The notes under the pieces: generated by a model | Database searches by the model: none | The model's input: the letters and a program-made list of their open reading frames with translations, nothing else | What the model was told of the DNA's origin: nothing | Made by a program: the position numbers and the translations under genes | Shown: piece after piece, positions 31,026-35,300 of the stretch | Position numbering within the stretch: the stretch's first letter is position 1 | Layout of the letters: every line of letters starts with the position of its first letter | Assembly: GCA_964484395.1 (NCBI GenBank) | Contig: CAZAFM010000012.1 | Span: 1 to 35,300 of the forward strand | Direction of reading: 5' to 3' | Source of the DNA: CAZAFM01 sp964484395 | Lineage (GTDB): Bacteria; Campylobacterota; Campylobacteria; Campylobacterales; CAZAFM01 | Length of the DNA: 35,300 nt

Positions 31026-33269
31026 TTATGACTGTTGTTGAGTGCTATTTCCCCCAAAATCAGCCTCCACAGATGCTAGCACTTCAAATTTAGCTTTGGT
31101 ATCAACCTCAGCATGGCTTAGAACGACTATATCAAGCCCAAACTGCTCAAATTTCTCAGACAAAGAGCGTCTAAGGAGAGGGTCAACTATGATAACAACT
31201 GGAGCTACACCTGATTGGAGTACCTGAGAAGCTGAATCACTCACGGCACTAATGAGTGTGTTTAGTTCATTTACATTTAGAAGTAGGTTTCTCTGTCCTT
31301 GTTGATCTTGCATCCTATCTAGTAGATACTGCTCAGTAGGTGCTGCTAGAGTTACTAGTTTAAGTGTGCCATCACTGTCTTTATAGAGATTTGTTATGAC
31401 TCTTGCAAGTCTTGATCTGACTTGTTCTACTAGTATATCTACATTTCCACCGACTGCTGGAGCGATATCTGCTATAGTCTCTAGGATTGTGAGCATATCT
31501 TTTATTGGTATTCGCTCATGCAGAAGTGCTTTTAAGACTTGTTGTATAAGACCAGTTGATGCTACCTTTTTAGCATCCTCGACAACTATTGGAAAGTCTT
31601 TTGCTATTTTTTCTACTAGCTGATGTGTCTCTTGTCTTGTGATAAGCTCTTCAGCATGCTTCTTAACTAGTTCACTTAGGTGTGTCGCAAGAACTGTTGA
31701 AGGGTCAACTACGGTGTATCCTGCCATAATGGCATCCTCTTTTAGACTTGGCTCTATCCATATCGCATCAAGTCCAAAAGCTGGCTCTTTTGTAGGGATA
31801 CCCTCCATATCTTCAGTAACCATACCACTATTCATTGCCAAAAAACGCTCAGGTATAACCTCTCCATCACCTATAGAGATACCCTTAAGTAGTATCTGAT
31901 ATGTAGTTGGAGGAAGCTGTAGGTTATCTCTTATCCTAACTTGAGGCATCAAAAAGCCATGATCTGCTGCAATCTTTCGCCTCATTCCTCTTATTCGTTC
32001 AAGTAAGTCTCCACCTTGATTAGTATCAGCTAGTTTTATGAGCTGATATCCTAGATCTAGCTCTAGAACTTCAACTTTTAAAATTTCATTTAGAGCATCC
32101 TCCTCTTGTTTTTTCTGCTCCTCAGGAGTTGGCTCTTTTGCCCTTCTCTCCTCATCTTCTCGTTTTTTCTCCTCTTCTTTCTCTGCTTCTTTTTTCTGTA
32201 GTGCCTCATCGCCCCCTAGTTTACCACTTAGCATATCTATAAGTCCCATATGACCCTTTTTCTGTCTGTCCATAAGATATGCAAGAGTAAGAAAAACAAG
32301 AGCCACAAATCCAAGAGATATGGTAGGCAAACCAGGAACTAGAGCGAATATGAATAAAATTGAGCCAACAATAACAAGGATTCTGTTCTCTTTCATAAGC
32401 TGATCTACCATATTATCAGCAAAGTTTGAACCATCATCTTTAGTAGACCTAGTCACAACAATACCAACAGCAGTTGATACGATAAGAGCTGGAAGTTGTG
32501 ATACTAACCCATCACCTATGGTTAGAAGTGTAAATGTTTGAGCACTATCAGCTACGGTCATATTATGTTGAAAAACACCTATCAAAAAGCCACCTATGAT
32601 GTTTATAAGGGTGATGATAATACCTGCAATAGCATCACCCTTAACAAATTTACTAGCACCATCCATGGAGCCATAGAAATCAGCCTCTTTTGCAAGTTGC
32701 TCTCTTCTTCTTTTAGCCTCAGCCTCCTCTATAAGACCAGCATTTAAATCAGCGTCTATTGCCATCTGTTTACCAGGCATTGCATCTAGTGTAAACCTAG
32801 CACTAACCTCTGCAACCCTTGTAGAACCATTTGTGACAACCATAAAATTTATAATAACAAGTATCAAAAACACAATAACACCAATAACAAAGTTCCCACC
32901 AACCACAAAGTTACCAAATGCGGTAATGATATTACTAACAGAATCAGCTCCCATGTGACCATTGCTCAGAATCATTCTTGTTGTGGCAACATTTAGTGAA
33001 AGTCTAAAAAGTGTAACTATTAGAAGAAGTGTTGGAAAAGCATCGAAATCAGTAGGTTTTTGTACATACAGTCCTATAAGTATGATTAGTATAGCCATTG
33101 AAAAAGAGATAGCTAGAAAAAAATCAAGAACAGGACTTGGTAATGGAACTATAATAATCCCTAAAACTGCCATTACAAAAACTACAACTGTTAGGTCTTT
33201 AGATTCTGAAATAGTCCTAAGAATAGGTATTGCTTTTTTAAGAAGGTTTAATCTTGTAGCTTGTGCCAA
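31026..33269 (-). CDS. flhA: FlhA, flagellar export gate protein
   Basis: 747 aa. The N-terminal 330 residues hold about eight membrane segments with family landmarks (TRMILSNGHMGADSVSNII, ARFTLDAMPGKQMAIDADL, GDAIAGIIITLINIIGG). A highly charged linker (about 350-395, runs of KKEAEKEEEKKREDEE) is longer than in enteric FlhA and accounts for extra length. The C-terminal cytosolic domain contains IPIKDMLTILETIAD and VNVNEL-type segments. FlhA forms the export gate ring that receives flagellar substrates from chaperones. It lies 6 bp after the Rrf2 regulator gene. Confidence 0.96.
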   Translation of the reverse strand: MAQATRLNLLKKAIPILRTISESKDLTVVVFVMAVLGIIIVPLPSPVLDFFLAISFSMAILIILIGLYVQKPTDFDAFPTLLLIVTLFRLSLNVATTRMILSNGHMGADSVSNIITAFGNFVVGGNFVIGVIVFLILVIINFMVVTNGSTRVAEVSARFTLDAMPGKQMAIDADLNAGLIEEAEAKRRREQLAKEADFYGSMDGASKFVKGDAIAGIIITLINIIGGFLIGVFQHNMTVADSAQTFTLLTIGDGLVSQLPALIVSTAVGIVVTRSTKDDGSNFADNMVDQLMKENRILVIVGSILFIFALVPGLPTISLGFVALVFLTLAYLMDRQKKGHMGLIDMLSGKLGGDEALQKKEAEKEEEKKREDEERRAKEPTPEEQKKQEEDALNEILKVEVLELDLGYQLIKLADTNQGGDLLERIRGMRRKIAADHGFLMPQVRIRDNLQLPPTTYQILLKGISIGDGEVIPERFLAMNSGMVTEDMEGIPTKEPAFGLDAIWIEPSLKEDAIMAGYTVVDPSTVLATHLSELVKKHAEELITRQETHQLVEKIAKDFPIVVEDAKKVASTGLIQQVLKALLHERIPIKDMLTILETIADIAPAVGGNVDILVEQVRSRLARVITNLYKDSDGTLKLVTLAAPTEQYLLDRMQDQQGQRNLLLNVNELNTLISAVSDSASQVLQSGVAPVVIIVDPLLRRSLSEKFEQFGLDIVVLSHAEVDTKAKFEVLASVEADFGGNSTQQQS

Positions 33270-33275
33270 GTGCTT

Positions 33276-33683
33276 CTAATCCACCATATCACTGAGTTTT
33301 ATATGATGCAAAAAACCATCAATTTTGCCTTGTAGTGAGTTAAGTATAGGTTGGAGTTTACATATATATGAAGCCTCTTTACCCTTTGGGCAGTCACCAT
33401 CTTCAGTGCTACACATAAAAACCTTTGGGTAGCGTCCTTCTGAGGCTTCTATAATCTCAAAAAGTGAAATGTCTTCAGGCTTTTTTTGTAGGGCAAAACC
33501 ACCTTTTGCACCTTTGTAAGAGTTCAAAATGCCTTCTTTTGCAAGGCTTTGAAGAATTTTGGCTAAAAAACTTTTTGATATTTCCAGCTTCTTTGAGAGG
33601 CTTTCAACATCTTGTGGTGCATCTTCTTTAGATATCGCTATAAGTGATAGTACTGCGTATTCGCTTGCCTTGGTTAATAACAT
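33276..33683 (-). CDS. Rrf2-family transcriptional regulator
   Basis: 135 aa, ATG preceded by GGAG. N-terminal winged helix typical of Rrf2 proteins (LTKASEYAVLSLIAIS, KKLEISKSFLAKILQSLAKEGIL, YKGAKGGFAL) and a C-terminal region with three Cys in the pattern C-x6-C-x9-C, suitable for an iron-sulfur cluster as in IscR/NsrR/CymR relatives, though the spacing differs from IscR. Target genes are unknown; the leaderless spacing to flhA suggests co-transcription. Confidence 0.88.
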   Translation of the reverse strand: MLLTKASEYAVLSLIAISKEDAPQDVESLSKKLEISKSFLAKILQSLAKEGILNSYKGAKGGFALQKKPEDISLFEIIEASEGRYPKVFMCSTEDGDCPKGKEASYICKLQPILNSLQGKIDGFLHHIKLSDMVD

Positions 33684-33751
33684 ATTTTAATTACTCCAGA
33701 AAAGTTATTTAAAATTGTAGGTGATTTAATGTAAATCTTTGCTTTTTTGGG

Positions 33752-33757
33752 TAGAAT
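33752..33757 (+). promoter_or_regulatory. -10 box (TAGAAT) of rpsO
   Basis: TAGAAT preceded by TTTTTTGGG lies 33 nt before the rpsO ATG, the usual layout of a strong vegetative promoter in this phylum (T-rich upstream, extended -10). Confidence 0.5.
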
Positions 33758-33789
33758 TACGCTTCAAAATTACCAATCAGGAGGTCAAC

Positions 33790-34065
33790 ATGGCTTTGGA
33801 TTTGGCGAAGAAGAGAGAAATCATCTCAAAATTCGGCAGAAGCGAGAACGACACAGGTTCAACAGAGGTGCAAGTAGCGCTTATCACAGAGAGGATAGCC
33901 TATCTTACAGAACATCTAAAAGTATACAAGAAAGATCACTCATCTAGGCTTGGACTTTTGAAACTTGTCGGACAGAGAAAAAGACTGCTAAAATATCTAA
34001 AAACAACAGATATTAAAAGATATGCAGAACTTATCTCTGAACTTAAAATCAAAGACAAAATATAG
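33790..34065 (+). CDS. rpsO: 30S ribosomal protein S15
   Basis: 91 aa from ATG 33790, chosen because AGGAGG lies just upstream and the protein then starts MALDLAKKREIISKFG, as S15 should; a longer upstream frame from 33739 is not supported. Core S15 sequences are intact (DTGSTEVQVALITERI, LTEHLK, DHSSRLGLLKLVGQRKRLL). S15 binds 16S rRNA helices 20-22 early in 30S assembly. Confidence 0.96.
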   Translation: MALDLAKKREIISKFGRSENDTGSTEVQVALITERIAYLTEHLKVYKKDHSSRLGLLKLVGQRKRLLKYLKTTDIKRYAELISELKIKDKI

Positions 34066-34073
34066 TTTTTGAA

Positions 34074-34105
34074 AACTTCGGGATTTCCCGAGGTTAAGTT
34101 TTTTT
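34074..34105 (+). terminator. Rho-independent terminator of rpsO
   Basis: AACTTCGGGA and TCCCGAGGTT form a 10-bp stem (one G-U pair) with a 2-nt loop, followed by AAG and a run of seven T. It lies 8 nt after the rpsO stop. Confidence 0.85.
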
Positions 34106-34119
34106 AAGCTTTCTTACAG

Positions 34120-34125
34120 TATAAT
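34120..34125 (+). promoter_or_regulatory. -10 box (TATAAT) of the tRNA gene
   Basis: Consensus TATAAT 16 nt before the mature tRNA 5' end. Confidence 0.55.
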
Positions 34126-34141
34126 TCCATCTTCATTTTAA

Positions 34142-34218
34142 GCCAAGGTAGCTCAGTTGGTGAGAGCGCTGGTCTCATAAGCCGGAGGTCGGCGGTTCAA
34201 ATCCGCCTCTTGGTACCA
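34142..34218 (+). tRNA. tRNA with CAU anticodon (probably elongator tRNA-Met)
   Basis: 77 nt including encoded CCA. Acceptor stem GCCAAGG pairs with TCTTGGT (two G-U pairs); the D-loop TAGCTCAGTTGGTGAGAGC, anticodon loop CTCATAA with CAT at 34176-34178, and T-arm GGCGGTTCAAATCCGCC are all standard. CAU can be elongator Met, initiator Met or lysidine-modified Ile; the first-position G pairing argues against initiator. Its 3' end abuts an integrase gene, marking it as a likely integration site. Confidence 0.9.
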
Positions 34219-34232
34219 CTATGTAGGGGCTT

Positions 34233-35300
34233 CTAAGCCTTTCCTACTTTTTCAAACTCCAAAGTGTCACCCAAAGTGTCACCCAAAAAGCTAATATCTC
34301 TATCAACATTAAGAGCCACATCACCTATATATTTAGCATAGTGCTTTAAAAGCATTTGAAGGCTTCCATGACCTAAAATGTTAGCCACCTGTTGCATTGT
34401 AAATGCTTTGCTTTCCAGTGCCTTAACTGCAAAAGTGTGCCTACAATTTTTTAAATCCCTGTACTCTATAGATAGATCATTTAAAAGCTTATACCACTTA
34501 GTATTATGCTTTAGCTTTTTATTGTTCTTGATGATCTCTTTATCACCTCTTAAGTCTTTTATATCCTCTAAGTGAGTTCCATTATCCTTAGAGAAGAGCC
34601 AAAGAGATTTTTTATCTCTAGCTTTAGCTAGAAGCTCTTTAAAAAAAGGCTCTGCACTCCTAAACATAGGTATAGTTCTTTTTCTATACTTTGTTTTAGG
34701 CTCTTTGATTTTGCCTTTGGTGAGATTTTTAGTGATAGATATAGTCTTTTGCTTGAAGTCTATATCACCTACTTGTAGGGCTAAGATTTCAGCAGGGCTC
34801 ATACCTTGATTAAAAGCTACTCCTATGTATAGGTGTAGGTACTCTCCATAGATTTGATTTTTAGAAGCTTCTAAAAGCAAAGTAATTTCCTTGCTATTAA
34901 ATGGCTTTATATCCTCTTCTATCTGCTCACTCCCTTGTCTTTGAAGCCTTATGTCATAGCAAAAGTTTTTCTCTATAACCTCACCATCTACTGCTAGTTC
35001 AAATATCCCTCGAAATATCCGTAAGTATTTCATCTTAGAGTTATGAGTTATAGGCTTATTCTCTATCTGTGCATGAGATAGAGAGTTTATCCACTGCTTT
35101 ATCTCTAGCTTTGTGATTTCATCTATGTTTTTTGAGCCAAAATCTGCTATAATACGCTTAGTACGATAGTTGACATTTTGGTAGTCGTGGTTTTTTTCGT
35201 ACTGCTCCAGGAACATAACCGCATAAGCTTTAAAGCTCCTTTCTCTAGCTATTAGGGGCTTTTTGCTTACTGCAAACTCATCTTTTTTTCTAGCTATCCA
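34233..35300 (-). CDS. Phage-type tyrosine recombinase (integrase), N-terminus outside window
   Basis: The frame stays open from the stop near 34233 to base 35300 (at least 355 codons); the internal ATG at 35216 is not the start because SAM-like N-terminal sequence (KKPLIARERSFKAYAV) continues upstream. The catalytic domain shows QGMSPAEILALQVGDIDF, NLTKGKIKEPKTKYRKRTIP, LKNCRHTFAVKAL and LGHGSLQMLLKHYAKY. The terminal Tyr, box II Arg and the GH are in place, but box I Arg is replaced (GMSPAEI instead of GLRxGEI) and the HxxR His is Lys. The 3' end faces a tRNA 15 bp away, the standard arrangement at the border of a tRNA-integrated element. Confidence 0.88.
   Translation of the reverse strand, partial: WIARKKDEFAVSKKPLIARERSFKAYAVMFLEQYEKNHDYQNVNYRTKRIIADFGSKNIDEITKLEIKQWINSLSHAQIENKPITHNSKMKYLRIFRGIFELAVDGEVIEKNFCYDIRLQRQGSEQIEEDIKPFNSKEITLLLEASKNQIYGEYLHLYIGVAFNQGMSPAEILALQVGDIDFKQKTISITKNLTKGKIKEPKTKYRKRTIPMFRSAEPFFKELLAKARDKKSLWLFSKDNGTHLEDIKDLRGDKEIIKNNKKLKHNTKWYKLLNDLSIEYRDLKNCRHTFAVKALESKAFTMQQVANILGHGSLQMLLKHYAKYIGDVALNVDRDISFLGDTLGDTLEFEKVGKA

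Noticed and set aside
34074..34140. Attachment-site repeat of the tRNA 3' end to the left of the tRNA
   Set aside because: Only the rpsO terminator and the tRNA promoter are visible; a repeat would be expected to the right, outside the window.
1..35300. CRISPR array or cas genes
   Set aside because: No regularly spaced repeats and no Cas-like proteins were found.

Overview
This is an AT-rich chromosomal window that most resembles a Campylobacterota (Sulfurimonas/Sulfuricurvum-type) bacterium. The basis is the protein content (FlhA with a long charged linker, an epsilon-type SecA, nitrogen-fixation accessory genes, a di-heme cytochrome c peroxidase), genes packed with 0-10 bp gaps or start/stop overlaps, and promoters with a clear -10 box but weak -35. 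The species call is inference; the window has no rRNA.

Layout. 1-1555 (minus): the N-terminal part of an AsmA-like envelope protein that runs off the left edge. 1735-7480 (plus): a nitrogen-fixation accessory operon of aldo/keto reductase homologue, soluble FrdA/NadB-type flavoprotein, NifT, a divergent ClpX and NifA; the nitrogenase structural genes are not here. 7557-10350 (plus): a tight five-gene membrane/redox set of permease with a CSC motif, small thioredoxin with a Cys-rich tail, exported rhodanese, CcdA-like thiol transporter and thioredoxin lipoprotein.

10351-15848 is an accessory island. It holds a decayed ParE-type toxin-antitoxin pair, a decayed DUF3024 gene, two unknown genes, a DUF4160/DUF2442 pair, a BrnT-like toxin-antitoxin pair, a decayed REP-associated tyrosine transposase between two perfect inverted REP copies, and an RHH/RelE pair. 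The most interesting signal is integron-like cassette structure: each of two consecutive segments begins with a hexamer (TTAGGC, TTATCA) whose exact complement lies at or just after its last stop codon (GCCTAAC, TGATAAC), inside long imperfect hairpins resembling attC sites. No integron integrase is in the window, so this looks like a short attC cluster without integrase.

15849-31022 returns to core-like genes: cytochrome c peroxidase and a membrane partner, NlpC/P60 lipoprotein, SecA, LolC/E-type permease, Na/Pi cotransporter, a lipid-kinase-like/DUF389 fusion, a degenerate receiver/GGDEF/PilZ protein with a two-component pair, a TauE/DsbD-type membrane protein and a HI0933-type flavoprotein. 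31026-34065 holds flhA and an Rrf2 regulator (minus) and rpsO (plus) with a clear terminator. 34142-34218 is a CAU-anticodon tRNA, followed at once by the 3' end of a phage-type integrase that runs off the right edge, marking the border of a second, tRNA-targeted mobile element.
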